In this document: positions 30,836 to 44,429 of the stretch, one piece after another
Numbering within the stretch: the stretch's first letter is position 1
How the letters are laid out: every line of letters begins with the position of its first letter
DNA from: Cavia porcellus
Taxonomy: Eukaryota > Chordata > Mammalia > Rodentia > Caviidae
DNA length: 64,000 nt
Direction: 5' to 3'
Assembly: GCF_034190915.1 (NCBI RefSeq)
Contig: NW_026947500.1
Coordinates: 19,590,501 to 19,654,500, forward strand
Program-made: the position numbers and the translations under genes
The notes under the pieces: generated by a model
The model's input: the letters and a program-made list of their open reading frames with translations, nothing else
Databases searched by the model: none
Told to the model about the DNA's origin: nothing

Positions 30836-32884
30836 TAAAAAAAGAAAAGTGATTTCAAAGCTAAATTTTATGTTACATTATATTATATCACAATTTTGAA
30901 AAAGGAATGGGAGTACTCCAATGCAGGCTGAGGGAACAGCAGGTACAAATGTTACTGGATTGAAAAGAAGACTGCAAAGTTGGTGTGTTAAGACAGGGTG
31001 AGGTGGGTGCCCTTCAGATCAAGGTGAGACTGGCATTGACAGCAAAGGACAGGCTCCACAGAACCTGGTTATTCATCACCGTCCTAAGACTTGTGGGAGT
31101 AACTGCAGGGCTTTCATCAAGGCAGTGGCATAATTTGTATTTAAAACAACCATCCTGGGCTAGGGTAGAGAGTGGGAGGTGTGGTAGACCAGGCAGGAAG
31201 GTGGATGTGGCTGACCATTTGGAGTAAGATGTGGAGGTTGCAAAGAGAGAAGTGGGTAGGTTTGTGAGAGTTTGGAGTGGAAATAGCAGAACTTGTGATG
31301 GGATGCTAGGAAGGTGATGATGGTGAAAGAAGGGACCCATTAAGATGTCTCTCCTTGTGTCTGGGTAGCTAGTGGTGCCAGTGCCAAGGTCAGGAAGCAC
31401 AGAGAAGAGGGCGGAGATGTGGGTCATGATTCTTGTTGGAATCCCAGTAGGTGGAATGTGGGACCTCAGTGTGGTTTGCAGATGCTGATGTGTGGGAAAT
31501 CCTGTGTGTCAGGTGTTGCCTCAGGGCTCCTCAGGTCAGGGGTTAATTTCTTGCAGCATCTTTTATGATACTACATGATTCATAGCCCAGCCATGTCCCC
31601 TCAGGTATATCTGTCACAGGACACAAGAGGACTCAAGACAACAGGAGTAAACAAATAGACTGCCCATCTGCCTCATGCAATAGGCAGGTCTGCCTCACTG
31701 GACGATGACTCCAACAGGTCCTCCTCTAGATGCCTGCTCCCAGCAAAGCCACCCTGGCTTTGCACTAGATCCCAGCTGAATTCATACTGTGTAAAATGGG
31801 TTTGGGTGGACATAGCTGGGAGGCCCACCTGTGTCCACCTCCAGTCCCTTACACCCAAGAGTGGGAAGTCCCTAGAGAACGTCTGAAATGTCGGTGGCTG
31901 AGGCAAACACTGAGTACTGAATGATGGAAGCAAATGTGATGTCCAGTCATGGGCCTGAGCCTCTGGAACAGCTGCCTTTTCATTTAATGATCTTGGAAAA
32001 AGAACCACACATGGCTATGGTCCACTCGAGACAGAGTGGCATTTTATTTGTGAGCTCCTCTGTAAACCTGAGGAGCACACCAGCCTTATTCTGCACTAAG
32101 CTCATTCTTTATCCATGCCCCACTGATGAAAGATGTGTAAAGGCTCCCACTGAACAATCAAATGTCAAGAAAACAACATGCAGGGTGTCCCACCTAGGCA
32201 ACTAAGCAGGGAATGAGTGCCTGCGATTAGTCACACATGCCTCAAGAAATAAATACTGGTTGGGTTCGGTGATAGACTCTTCATTATGCTCATGGACGGA
32301 GTCTTCTCACAATGTAGGGAAGTGTCCAGGCCCACCCATGGGGCAAGTTCAGAAACTTAGTTCCCTGGAACTGGCTGATAATAGTTCATTTAAAAGTAGT
32401 AAGAATATGAGAAAAAACTGTTTATTGCAACAACTCACCCTCAGATTTGAGGGTAAATAGGTATGAAGGAAAATTTGTTCATCTGCAAAGGCCAACTAGA
32501 ATGACCTTGGCATGGCCTCAAGAAAGCGTGCGCTAGAAGTGAGGTGTAAACCAATATCACAAGGAAAAGCCTTCTTTGGTGGTACAAAATGGGTGGCAGT
32601 ACAGCTGGGGTGTGGGAGAGGGCCCCAGGGGGAATGGGTGACAATTTCTATGCTACAGTTGCCCTTGTAAACTCTGTTATCTTTTCAAATTTCCCCTGCT
32701 TCTTAGCTTTCTGCAGGTGGAGCAAGCACTGCCATGCGGGTCAGTGACTCTGAACCACCCACCTAACGTGTTACTCAGATTTAGGTGCACTCATTGATAA
32801 GATAAGTTAGTGCTAGTCAGTTAGTCACCTCTGCCCTCCTTGTGGGGAGACAGGACACTTTAGACTTGCCAGTGAACAGGACTT
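30836..32884. other. No gene recognised
   Basis: No supported features. The minus-strand frame 31014-31427 is open for 137 codons but has no family resemblance and no splice context. Confidence 0.4.
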
Positions 32885-32971
32885 CCTTGTTTGTTTTTGG
32901 TACTGGGGATTGAACTCATGACCTTGCACTTGCCAGGCAGGTGCTGTGCCACTGAGCTATATCCTCAGCCC
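32885..32971 (-). repeat. ID-like SINE
   Basis: TTTGGTACTGGGGATTGAAC, GCCAGGCAGGTGCTGTGCCA and CTGAGCTATATCCTCAGCCC are the reverse complement of a tRNA-derived SINE. It is moderately diverged, with imperfect flanking repeats (AGTGAACAGGA / AGTGAATAAGA). Confidence 0.75.
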
Positions 32972-33719
32972 AAGTGAATAAGATTTTAAATAGTGCATGG
33001 TGAGTTTCAGCTTCTGCTCTAAGTCCCATTTCATATGAGGAGTTGTTTAAGTGTCTTGTATGTTTAAATGTTTTGTCTTGTTAAAAATCTATCTCTGTTT
33101 CCTATTATCTGTCCTTTATTTTGATCTTTAAATTATTTATACTTTGGTTTCTCATATTAGAGAAACCATGTGACATTTAAGCTATGTGCCTGATTTATGG
33201 CTCTTAGACAAAAGCTCAGTTCAAGTTGTTCATGATCTTTTTTCCTTTCTCTGTTAGTGGTGTACCCCAGAGGATGAAGCTTGTTGTGCATTCACAAATC
33301 TGACTAGTCCTAGTCCTTGGTTCCTGGGAAGGCTACTTGAAATCGTTGGAATTTCCTGAGTCTTAAGAGTGCCTCTGTTATTTTTGAGCCTCTTGGATTA
33401 CACCCAGTTTATCCAAACAGGATGACTCAGATTGGGTACTGTTCACTAGGAAGGCCAGGCATGTACCTACCAGGTTGAACTTTCAGCCTGGCTGCCCTCC
33501 ACTAAAAGGGGAGGTGACCTTAAGAGCCTGAGTTCAGTCATGTGGCCCATGATTCAATCAACTGTGCGTACACAATGGAAACTCAGTAAAGTTCCAGACA
33601 ATGAAGTCTGGTAGATGGAGCTTCCTCACTGGTGATCCTCACTGAGGGTGAGGCATACTCTTTCTCTGGGGAGAATCTATAGGCAACTTGTGTTCAGGAC
33701 CCCTCCCACACACACACCT

Positions 33720-34135
33720 TGCTCTTCATGCTTTTATGTGGCTGATCCCAATATGAATCCACTATAATAAAATTTCTAAGTATAATAGTTTCCTAAATTC
33801 TATGAATCATTCTAGTGAATCATTACAACAATGGAGAGTCATGGGAAGCTCCTGGGCTTATAGTCAGTTGGCCAGAAGTGCAAGTAGCCTGGAGTTTCCC
33901 AAATATGTGACTGGCATCTGGGGTGAGGGCATCCTTTTGGGCATGTTGCCTTTCCACTCTGGGCAGTTACCATCAAAGCCGACTTACACTGCAGGGGGCA
34001 AAGCTCTGTTCATGACAGCAGAAGGAAGTGTCTTGTGTGCTGTGTGTCCTCTGGGTTCTTTCTGGGCCATTATCTCCCAAGTCAGCTTAGCTTTGTTTTG
34101 TTTCATTTTGTTCCTGGAGTTTTAGGGCAAAGGCA
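33720..34135 (+). repeat. Probable old LTR-like repeat
   Basis: CACTATAATAAAATTTCTAA, ATAGTTTCCTAAATTCTATG and GGCCAGAAGTGCAAGTAGCC with GTGACTGGCATCTGGGGTG resemble a widespread old mammalian retroelement end that I remember but cannot name with certainty. Confidence 0.35.
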
Positions 34136-34239
34136 CCAGCTCTGGGAGTGCCTACAGACTGGGTTCTGCCACCCAGTGCCAAGATGCCAATCAAAGAGAT
34201 GAGCAGTGGTAAAGTCAGGAAAGAAAATTTAAGCAGTGT

Positions 34240-34375
34240 AGCTACACCAAATATGCCAGTCACTTATGGGGTGAGGGGCACATAGTTCTTGTTTGCCAGC
34301 CAGTGCACCAGAAGGAACTGGGGTCTGTCTGGTTCCAGTCTGGTGGCGGCCCACGCATGGTGCTGGTTCTATCAA
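34240..34375 (+). repeat. Fragment of the unclassified repeat family (copy C)
   Basis: CTTGTTTGCCAGCC, AGAAGGAACTGGGGTCTG, TTCCAGTCTGG and GCATGGTGCTGGTTC match the block at about 27628-27715 in order. This supports a dispersed family. Confidence 0.5.
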
Positions 34376-34849
34376 AGGTAACCTCTACCTTGACATTTAA
34401 AATAACTACTTCTCTATCCTTTTTGATTGTCCAGAACCAAAAGCACTCCTCCACAGTTGGGTTTTGTCTTGCCTTTTGGAATTTTATATATACAGGATGT
34501 TAAAGTATGCATTCTTTTGTGTCCAGTAGATGACCCAGAGTCATTTTCCGAAATAGCTTCATCAAATCAGAGCCCTGTGCTCCACAGTTATCCTTGTGTT
34601 TTTGCCATTTCCCATTATTGATAAGGTTGAAACCCCTCTCCTATGTTCACTGGGCACCTGGTTCTCTTCCTCTGGAGAGAGCCTGCTCAGTACTTCTGAT
34701 TGTTCCTTCCTGGTTTGTCTGTTTGTCTTTTAGGATTTGCAGGACATTTTTGACTCAAAATTTCCCTGTTATAAGTGACATATACTCCCTCACTCCAAGA
34801 CTTGGCTCCATATTTTCCTGCATGGTGGACCTAGACAAACTCGACCTCC

Positions 34850-34937
34850 AGTTTCGTTTTTCAGTACTGTTGACTGAACTGAGGGCTCACACGTCTTAGA
34901 CAGATGATGTACCATTGAGCTACATCCTCAGTCTTGG
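34850..34937 (-). repeat. Old ID-like SINE
   Basis: AGTACTGTTGACTGAACTGA and CATTGAGCTACATCCTCAGT are the reverse complement of a diverged tRNA-derived SINE. Confidence 0.55.
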
Positions 34938-35769
34938 GGCTAGAGTTTTAAAATAGAGCATGACCTTTTCTCATGAGAGCTTCCAAAATTTATGTAAAGT
35001 AGAATTTATTGTTCCATTTGGAAGTGAATGTGTTAGTTGAACTTTTTGACATTATAACAAAATACCTGAGAGTATTAATTTATGGAGATAAAAAGGCTCA
35101 CAATTTTGGAGGTTCCACTGCAATATCAATTGACCCCATTATTCTGGGTTGATGGCGAGGCAGCTCATTATGGTGGAAGTGCATGGCAGAGCAAAACCAC
35201 TTACATCACAAGCCTGGGAGCAAAGAGTACAAGAGAAAGGGGCTCAGGTCCTGCATTTCCTTCAAAGGCACACTCTTAGTGACATAAAGACCTCCTACTA
35301 TATCCCAGGTTTTAAAGATTGCACTACATCCCTATAGCACAATACTGGACACTGCATCTTATCACATGGGTCTTTGGGGATATTCAAGATCCACAACATA
35401 GCAATGAAGAAAGAGATGCTGACAGGGGTTAGACAGTGTACCTGCATCAGTTCCCAAGTCTGCCAGACTCCAAATCCCTGCACTTAATCCCAGGCTCTGT
35501 AAATAGCAACTGGTTACTTGTATGTGGTTTCCATCACAGTCCCAGCAAGCAACACTTTTTATTTTGGGGAGAAAAAATATAAACAATAAAAGAGAATTTC
35601 ATAACAAGATAATAGGAGATTATCAGTGGTTAATGTATTGTGTATTGTTATCTTCAAAGTAGTTGCTCAGATTACAAAATATAGGCATGAAAACTGGTCA
35701 AACAATATAAGCACAAACCGTTCTTTTCAATGAACTAGTGGAAATTACTAGTATAATTATCTTAATTAT

Positions 35770-37130
35770 CATGTATATAATATATTCTTTTTCTTTTCTC
35801 TTTTTTTCTCATCCCAGTTATTCTTTCCTTTTGAGTAGTTTCTTCCCATTTCACAATATCTATTGTAGATTTTGTATCTTATTAATTCTTTCAGTTTCTT
35901 ATACTGGGGAGACAATACAATGTTTACACATGCAAATCTAATTTATTTCACTTATGAATATGGTCTCAAATTGCATCCATTTACCTATAAAAGCTTTGAG
36001 TTTACCTTTCTTTATAGCTAAGTAATACTCCATTGTACAAAAATAGTACATCTTTTTTATCTACTCTGTGGTTGATGGACGTTTGGATCTTTCCAAGATT
36101 TAGCTATTACAAATTGTGCTGTTATAAACATGGGTGCACATATATTGCTGTGGCATGACGTTTTTAATTCTTCTCAGAAAATACTCAGAAGAGGACTAGC
36201 TGGGTTGAATGGTACCTCCAATTGTAGTTTTTTGAGGAATCTCCACACTGATTTCCACAGTGGTTGTACCAGTCTACACTTTTACCAACAGTGGAGAAGG
36301 GTGCTTTTTTCCCCACAGCCTCTTCAGCATTTGTTATTGGTTGATTTCTTGATGACAACCATTTTTTCTGGGGTGAGATGAAATCTCAGTGTTGTTTTAA
36401 TTTGCATTTCTTACATGACCAGTGATGCTGAACAATTTTCCATGTATTTATTTGCTATTTGTATTTCTCTGTCTGAGAAGTGTGTATTATTTAAGATGCC
36501 CATTTTTGATTGGGTCTTTGAATTCTGGTGGGGGAGGGATGATTTTTTTCAGTTTTTTTATGTGTTCTTTGTATAAGTCTTTTGTCTGAGGGATGGTTAG
36601 CTAAATTTTTCCCCCATTCTTTAAGTTTTCTTTGTACTCTGTTGGTGGTTTCTTTTGATGTGCAAACTCTTTTTAGTATGATGAGATTCCATTTGTTGAT
36701 TCTTTGAAGTGCTTCCCATGTAGCTTGGATTTTGTTCATGAACTCTATGCCTACCCTGTGTCTTCAAGATTTCTACCTATTTTGTCTTCCAGTAGATTTT
36801 GTGTTGCTGATTTAATATTTAGATCTTTGATCTATTTTGACTTCAGTTTAGTGCATGGTGAAAGACATGGGTCTATTTTTAGTCTTCAGCATGTGGAAAG
36901 TCATTTTTTCCAGCATCATGTATTAAAAAGGCTGTCTTTCTTCCAGTGAACATGTTTAGCCCCTTTGTCAAATATAAGGTGGCTGAGTGTGTTTATAGTT
37001 GTGCCTGCATCTTCTAATGTGTTCCACTGACCCTCAGGGTTTTTTTGGGGGGTGGGCAGTACCATGCTGATTTTTATCACAGTAGCTTTGTAGCATAATT
37101 TAAGTCAGGGATTGTGATGCCTCCTGCCTT
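35770..37130 (-). repeat. L1 LINE, ORF2 C-terminus and 3' region
   Basis: The minus strand reads through typical late L1 ORF2 sequence: CAAAGATCTAAATATTAAAT, ATCAACAAATGGAATCTCAT, TGCAAATTAAAACAACACTG, AATGGAGTATTACTTAGCTA and ATGGATGCAATTTGAGACCA. A frame of 82 codons at 36491-36739 remains open but is a fragment. No promoter or ORF1 is present, so it is a 5'-truncated dead copy. Confidence 0.85.
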
Positions 37131-40054
37131 GCCTTTGTTGCCCGGACTGCCTTCCATCAAGCAACACTTGAAACCAGATTTGTAGATTAACGATCACTGT
37201 CCCAACCACGGCTGCTCATGGGATACATGTACATTAACTGTTGACTGCTGATAGACTGCAGATAGATTTGAGCAAACTTTAAGTGTTTGCTCAAAAATAT
37301 TGTGAACTTAATCCTGGGAAAAATCTTGAAATAGAAACCAATCAGGCTACACTTGGTAAAAAGCAGGTTGTAGTTAATATCTTATATTTATTTTTAAACT
37401 GAGTTTTAACACCCAAACTTGATCACTTGGCATGGCTTTTCAATCATATCACCTGAGGGGAGAGATCAAGCATTAGCATTCAGTGACATGTATGAGACTC
37501 CTCAAGTCTTTGCAGTGCTACATTTAGAGCCACGCAGTGAAGAAGGTGAGGTCCTTCCATGGGCTACATTTGGGATACTCAGCTGTACTACAAGTAGCTC
37601 AACAGCTCGTTATAGAGACAAAGAGTGACATAGGACTTGGGGTGTTTCACCTTTTTGTCCAACACAGGACAGTGTTTAGTAGAAGGAGGGAAATAGTATG
37701 CTAGGCAAATGTCACCATGCTGAATACAAAGAGCAACTGTGTGACTCTGTGATGTGTGCTCCTTACAGCAAGCATTTCCAGCCCTGTTAACCACACAGCT
37801 CAGTCCTCCGGCTTCCCACTGGAAGAGTCCTAGCATTCTATGTTACTGTCATATGGTCTGATTAGAAAGGGCTAACAGGATAACAAAGGAGTTTGTTTGT
37901 TTTTTTAAATTGATCTATTAGATCAAGTTGGTTTTATGTCTGTGGGTGCAAGTAGTAAACTTCCCCTCTGTGCCTGTGTCTGTCTCTGTCTGTCTCTGTC
38001 AGAGCTTTGTCATTCTGTGCAGTGGTCTCACTCCTGGATACTACTCTCCCATAGTCATCTTTCCTGCTAGTAGACCTGGCGAAAGAGCCCACAGTCTTCT
38101 ACTACACTTCCAGCTCAAGCCCATGACCTGGCTCTTCCTTGACTCATTTGGTTCTCAGGCCCCTCCCTGATTGTGTTTCTGGTTGACCAGGCTTGCAGCA
38201 TGGGGGAGGGTGGGTGAGCCCTGCTTCACCACAAGAAAGGTGAGTGAGGGCTGGGTGACATCCTCTTCTTGGTCTGTCATGATCTGTAATGAAGGAAAGT
38301 AGGATATGAGGCAAAACCAACTGTGACCATGGTGAGGGGTGACTGTTGTAGGCTAGGTGTTGTGTCCCATGTGGCTTACCCTCTTACCCTGCAGTTCTTC
38401 TCTTAGAGTTTGTGCTAAGCAGATCACTGAACAAACATGTAAAAAATATCTACTGTGATGTTCATGTAATGTTGCTTATAGAAAAGAAAAACTGGAAATT
38501 TTGTCAAAGATAACTGTTCATAAGCAATAAAGTAGTCTTAAGGGGAGCACATAATCTTTGACATAATTATGTCAGCTGTAATGTATTCCATTTCAAGAAA
38601 TTATCTGTGAATATCAATTCCATAGAGTATGCTTATGTAATTCATCTTTTATAATCTGGACTTTTGTGGTTTTACTTTTATCAGAAAAAGAATTTTACAA
38701 AAAGTAAACTTATAAAAAAGAATAAGTCCTTCATATCTGAGTACTGTGCATCCAATCATAACAAAAGAATGACATTTTTGTCACTTTTAAGATATCTGAA
38801 ATGTATTACTGAATGGAAAAACAGGTTACTAGAATCTATAACATCTTATTTTTGAAGAATTATTTATCCATCTTTCTGAGTATTTATAAGTAGAGCAATG
38901 TTAGTTTTTAAAATATGAGCAATGCTTATTATCCAGTGGGGATGTTGTGGGTAATTCTTATGATGATCTTCCTTCCTTGGTTCTTTACAAGTATGCAGAC
39001 AGTTATAATCTGAAAACATAAATTTTATTATTTTCAAGGAAAACTCCATCATGGTCTAAGTTAACACGATACTCCATCACATGTGACAATCCTGTCTTCT
39101 GCCGTGAGAAGCTGTCTGTATTCAAGGAAAATGCTGCATACGCCAGAGTTGCAGCAGGTACCCTGGGCTCCTCCCTGTCCTTGGTACAGGCTGGTGTGTG
39201 GGAGCCTGGCTTTGTGCATTAAGTGCATATCCATGGTGCTGCAGTTCTCCTTGTTTGGGGGAGTTGGCTCAGGGTTGCTTTCTTTGGGTGTTGCCCTTTT
39301 GATCCTTATTCCTCGGACAGTAAATCTTCCTACCCAGTGTCTCTGTGTGGTCCTATCTCTCCCCAGAGACCAGGATGTCTCCAGCAGCAAAGCTGCTGAG
39401 TGCCATTGTGTCTCTGGGGCAGGGCATATGCATTCCAGTGTCTGCACCACAGACAGCCCGAGGTCTGGAACTGACAGCATTTTTCAATCTTGCGGTTAAC
39501 GTACCACATAAGAAGAGGCAGTTACTGCTTTAGTTTCTTCTGTCATCAATTCTGTCTTGGTTTTAGTTGTCCAAAAGAAAAAGGGCCCTTTTGGGATGCT
39601 CTTTGGTGTCAATAACACTGTATTCTAATTTCCAAAGTAAAGTTCTTCAGAGTAGCTGAGTTCATCCTGAGTTGGTATAATTTTAGATTTGCTGTTCTTC
39701 TCTCTGTGTTTCACCTAAAGTTCTTAAAGGAAAAGTGCTAATTAATTTTAAAGCAGAAAACTGGAAGTTTTGTTGAGTTACAGCAGAAAGCGAATCGTCC
39801 TATTGTGGTCCGGCATCTTATTCCTTACTACCCTGCAGGTTTGAACTTCACTCACCTTGACCTAATGGAAGGTCACCAAACTGGAGTATTTTCCAAATAA
39901 AGCTGTTTGGATAATCATTGTTTAAACAGAGACAATCCCTCACATCTGTAGAGTGCATTCTCTTTACTGCTGCCAGTTTTGTTTGACTAAGTTACTAAGA
40001 CAAGTTCTTAGCAGTTATTTGCCTGCTGTTATGGTTGATACATTGTGTCAACTT
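37131..40054. other. No gene recognised
   Basis: No supported gene. At 39061-39499 both strands are open for about 138 codons, and the minus strand has an AGATTTACTGTCCGAGGAAT stretch that looks retroelement-like, but I cannot assign it. Confidence 0.35.
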
Positions 40055-40425
40055 GAGAAGTCTAAAAGCTTAACAAAGTGACTCAGCAGCTCTACATCCA
40101 GGGGTGTAGAGGACAAGCCCTTACCTCTCTAGGATGTTGTTCATTGTGTCAATTTGAGTAGGTTAAAAATTTAACTAAACATTCAGCAGGGGGCCAGGAT
40201 CCTTACTTTGTAAACATCCTCAGCTTATGCAAGAGCAGGCTACCTGTTACTTTGTTGTCTTCTGCCCCCTGAAGTGTTGCTTCAGTGCCATGCTACCCTG
40301 CCTTAGAGCCAGCTGATTATGGACTGAAACTGCCATGAACTGTGAGCTAAATAAACCTTTCCTTTTTTCATTTTGGGTGTTGGCTACCTTGTCTCAGCAA
40401 TGAGGGAAAAGTAACCAAAACGCAT
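40055..40425 (+). repeat. MaLR-type LTR
   Basis: It begins near TTGATACATTGTGTCAACTT and ends with ACTGTGAGCTAAATAAACCT, TTGGCTACCTTGTCTCAGCA and GTAACCAAAACG. The AATAAA and this ending are typical of rodent MaLR LTRs. The start motif repeats at 40142 (TTGTGTCAATTTGAGTAGG), hinting at an internal duplication. Confidence 0.5.
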
Positions 40426-40439
40426 GCTTAAAAACCTTT

Positions 40440-40565
40440 GATAGGTCTCCACTGCCCATGTGCTGAAGTCTGAACTCCCTTGCTTTGCTTTTTAAGGCCA
40501 TCCTTATTTAACCCCAGTTTGCTACTCACCACTACAGCAGAGGCCATTTCCTGGTTTTGTACAGC
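40440..40565 (+). repeat. L2 LINE fragment
   Basis: CTGAAGTCTGAACTCCCTTG, TTTAAGGCCATCCTTATTTA and TGCTACTCACCACTACAGC match the ordered landmarks of the L2 3' region. Low identity. Confidence 0.45.
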
Positions 40566-41529
40566 TGACCTTTCCTGCAAGGCTTAATCTCACCCTCCCT
40601 GGGAGACCACTATGCCTCCACTAGCCGCCCCCCCCATCCCGATTCTGTACTTTTGGGAGAACAAATTTCTGGGTGTTTTAATAAAAATCACTGAGTGCCA
40701 CACCAGAACAACAGAGTTCAAGTCTTTGAAAGTGGGGCCAAGGAATCCATGAATTTGAAACTCTGGCCCAGGAAGAGCCACACATTCCTCATGGGCTCAG
40801 ACTGGTGGTTGCCAGGGGGACTGAGAGAGAAGGAGAGAGGAGGCAGAGGGCTTAGGTATACAGGACTTAGGTCCTGCTCAGGGATCTTTCACACTTGCTC
40901 ATTTAATCTCAAGAAGCATGGTGGCATACCCATTGCTACAGAGAAGAACACCAAAGCTCAGGAGAGCAGCACCATGCTCAAGGTCCTCCAGTGGACCGGT
41001 AATAGAAGCAGCTCAAGTATTTCTTCAGGTCCATGTTAAGTGCTAGCTAAAATGCACGAGCATCTATATTTTTAGATGGTCCATGACTCACTACTTTACC
41101 TTCAATATACCTATAGGACCTAGACATTCCACTTACTCATGTTCTTTTTTGTCACTGTGACCATGAAGCAACCTCCTGATTTATCTCTAGCTGTGTCCTC
41201 CCATCTCCATTCAACTCCACTTATCCAGATGCAACCAAGTGTTTGTTTAAACTTGAAAATATGCCTGAACATTTCTGCTCATATACATGTCATCATATAA
41301 TTTTCATATGGATAAATGTGTCTATTTTCCCTTTACAGCTTCAGCTTTCCACACTTGATAATGAATATGCAATTAATCTGACCTTCTCTGCCCTCTAGAT
41401 TGCTAACATAAATGGCAATCCAGGGGTTATAGTTTAGATTATGTAAAGAGTTTATACACATTTGACATGAGAGGCAAACTTCAGGAAAATGAGTATTGAG
41501 TATAAGTAAACATTTTACAAATGAGAAGC
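40566..41529. other. No gene recognised
   Basis: Nothing supported. The ORF at 40695-41039 has no exon context. Confidence 0.4.
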
Positions 41530-42060
41530 TCTGACTAATAAAGAAACAGATGAAATGAGATCCTCAATCACCTAGGGGTCAAAAGCACAAGGAATATCTC
41601 CATAGCCCTCAGACTAGAAAAAAGTAGTAAGAGCTATGACATTTATTGCTGGTGGTGATATGGGAAGAAAGCTACTCAAAAACTGTTGGTACAAAGGGGC
41701 AGTTCTCCAGCCTATTCTGGAAACCATTAAAAGAACAGCTCAAAATAAAAATTGCTAATACTCTTTATTCCAGTTTTCCATTCTTGAAAATCTAATTCTG
41801 GTACAAAAACACTAGAAGAGACCTATGAAAAAGAGTGTCTACTGCTATATTGTTCAAATGACAAAGCCTTGGAATTTACATGATTATCCACCTCTAAAAA
41901 TACTCTTGACTTTATTGAGGGGCATCTACCTCATGGTATAATTGTGAATTGGAGCTAATTTGACTTAGAAGTAGTTGTACAAAGTATAATCAAGAAACAA
42001 TGCAAGATGCAGAAAAGTATAATACAGTAGTGTTTTCTATAATGCTCACATGAACACCTT
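41530..42060 (+). repeat. Old L1-like LINE fragment
   Basis: AGAGCTATGACATTTATTGC, ACTGTTGGTACAAAGGGGCA, CCATTAAAAGAACAGCTC and CTACTGCTATATTGTTCAAA resemble the late L1 ORF2 region seen clearly at 57820. Strongly diverged. Confidence 0.5.
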
Positions 42061-42257
42061 TGCACAATCTTTCAAGTGGAGAGACAGAGAAACAGAGAGA
42101 GGGAAGAAGGAAGAGAGAATTCACAATGGGTTATGTGGTTGTTAACAATTAGAGGTTGTTAACATAGGTTACTTGCAGGTAATAGGAAGTGGAGAAAAAA
42201 AGGGAGGGAAGAAAATGTTAGTGAAAAATTGTGATTAAGTCATGTTGTCTTGCATAT

Positions 42258-42604
42258 TATTGTAGTTTGGATCTTGAATAGTCTCTAAAGGCCCTTGTTT
42301 AAAGATTGTTGCCAAGATCACAGCATGACTGGAAGGTGGTAGAACCGTAGGAGATGGGGTCTAGTAGAAGGAAGTTAGGTCATTGGGTGAGTGTACTTGA
42401 AGGGCATACTGGGTTTCTAGTCTCCTCTTGGCTCTCTTTCCTTTTCAGCTTCCATGAGGTGAGCAGTGTTCTCCACCATGTGCTCCCACCATGGTGCGTT
42501 GCCTCACTACAGGCCCCAAAGCCATGACCTCGAACTATAAGCCTCTGTTTAAGTTGATTTCTGAAATACTCTGGCAGGCTGACTGAAAGCTGACCAACAC
42601 AGTA
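42258..42604 (+). repeat. MaLR-type LTR
   Basis: TTGTAGTTTGGATCTTGAAT, CTGGAAGGTGGTAGAACC, GGTCTAGTAGAAGGAAGTTA, GGTCATTGGGTGAGTG and a CATGAGGTGAGCAG block are in the order typical of MST/MLT1-like LTRs. A CCAACACAGTATGATTC end closes it. Confidence 0.6.
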
Positions 42605-44299
42605 TGATTCTATTTATATACTTACATAAAATTAAATGTACATGTTTTTGTGTCCAAAAATTTGAAAAAAAATAAATGGTATAAATCTAATCAATTTGGT
42701 CTTCTACTGAATGGTTGTTTGTTACCCTATGGGTAAGTTCAAACTCTTTAGTATGATTCCAGTTTCTTCTACTCCCTTCTCCACTGTCATATGTGTGGGT
42801 CCCCTAATCATTCTCTGTTCATCACCCTATGGACTGCAAGCCCTGATCCCCTTGTGCTGTCTATCTCTCCTCCCTAGATCTTCACATTTGCTACTCCTTT
42901 CTGCCCAAGATGCTCTCCCTGTCCTATTTTCCTGGATGGTTTTTACTGTATATTTACATGTACTTGAGGTACACAACTTGATCTTTGGGCTTATACACAT
43001 AGTGAAAATATTACCACAGAGTATGTCTGTATCCATTTCTCAGAGGACTCTCCCTGTCTTTCAGATGTGGTTAGGTATTCTGATTCTTATTCCCAGAGTT
43101 CTCTATCCTAAATAAAACTCTATTTTATTATTAGCATTCATTTCCAAACTGGGTCAGATTTTCCCAGCTGTAGCCTATAGCATACTTGTATTTGAATTGA
43201 ACAGAAGCCCATAGAAGGAGACATGGCACTGTTGTCTGGGTCTCCTAATGCTAAAGGGTGGTGGAAATATCCCTGCAAGCTTTCTTCCCACCCACAGCTC
43301 TCTAAGCCGTGATGAGGCCATTAGTTCTCCAGTGGAAGTGTAAGGAAGCATGTAATGAGAACCCACAGCATCTTTGAGGGCCGGGATGTCCTCTCCAGCA
43401 TTGTCCCCCATCCCATTGGTGTCCCTCTGGCCATCTGGATTCCTGGGCTAACAAGGGCTACCCACTCAACATCCCTCTGCTTCCATCTCACAAGAGGAGC
43501 CCTCATGAAAGTCACTCTTGGTGGTCATCTGCCTGTTAGCTATGTTGAGGACCTGAAAACAGGTTAATATGAGGGTGACCTTAAATTCCAGTGAGTATCT
43601 GGAACAGTTGGGGTCATTTGTTTTACCACCACAGGAAGGAGTGATCCAGGGTGGGTGATGTCAAGGGCAGGCAATGTGAGTGCGTGATGGCCATGTCTAC
43701 CTAGCAATATTCTGCTTTTACCATGTATTTCTGATTAAACATGTCTATGAAAAAATTCCAAATGTATAAGGAGCAAAGCCAACTGACTTCATTTCCAGGC
43801 CATGTTGTTAAATTTTTAGAAGGAACGATAGCTTTATTTTTGTAAGCAGCTGTATTTCTATATGCACACAAAGGGGTGATGGAGGATTTTGACTTTCTTA
43901 TTTCCAGTAGATTTGTGGAAGCCAGACTTCCACTGAGGTCACTGCCTGATGTAAGCTCAGTAAAAATGTTCAGATTTCAAAATTCAAAGAAAATGAGAAA
44001 AATGCCACGTGATCTTTGAAACCTGGGGGTGCTCATTCTAAGAGCTTTCTAAATTAAATAATTCACACTTCCTGTCCCATTTGCGGTCACCCTGTCCTCT
44101 GTGCAGAGAGGATTGAGCTGGATAATAACCCCCATTAGCACCAGGGGAGGCTTCACATGTAAATCCCTTCACAAATGGGAGAGGAACTAGAGAGAGTGCT
44201 GTTTAGTAAATCAGCATAATGGGGTGTTAACTTTTACTGCTAGAAAAATGCCCTTGGCAGTTGGGTATCTATGAAGGCAGCATGGCAGGAAGCTCTCAG
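42605..44299. other. No gene recognised
   Basis: Possible L2 debris around 42720-43110 (noncoding-looking 134-codon frame). Nothing firm. Confidence 0.35.
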
Positions 44300-44429
44300 T
44301 CAGTGGGGTGGGGCTGCTTCTCCTCAGGATTATCCAGCATCCCAAGCCTCTTCTCCAACCTCTGTCTCCATTCCTCTCGGAGCCTGGGGAAGGCAAGAGT
44401 ACACGAAGCTGGTTAGTGGCTTTGTCTCC

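Noticed and set aside
39061..39499. Overlapping 138-139-codon frames on both strands
   Set aside because: No splice context or family resemblance; probably decayed retroelement sequence.
42711..43115. 134-codon hydrophobic plus-strand frame
   Set aside because: T-rich L2-like debris gives hydrophobic residues by composition; no start or splice support.
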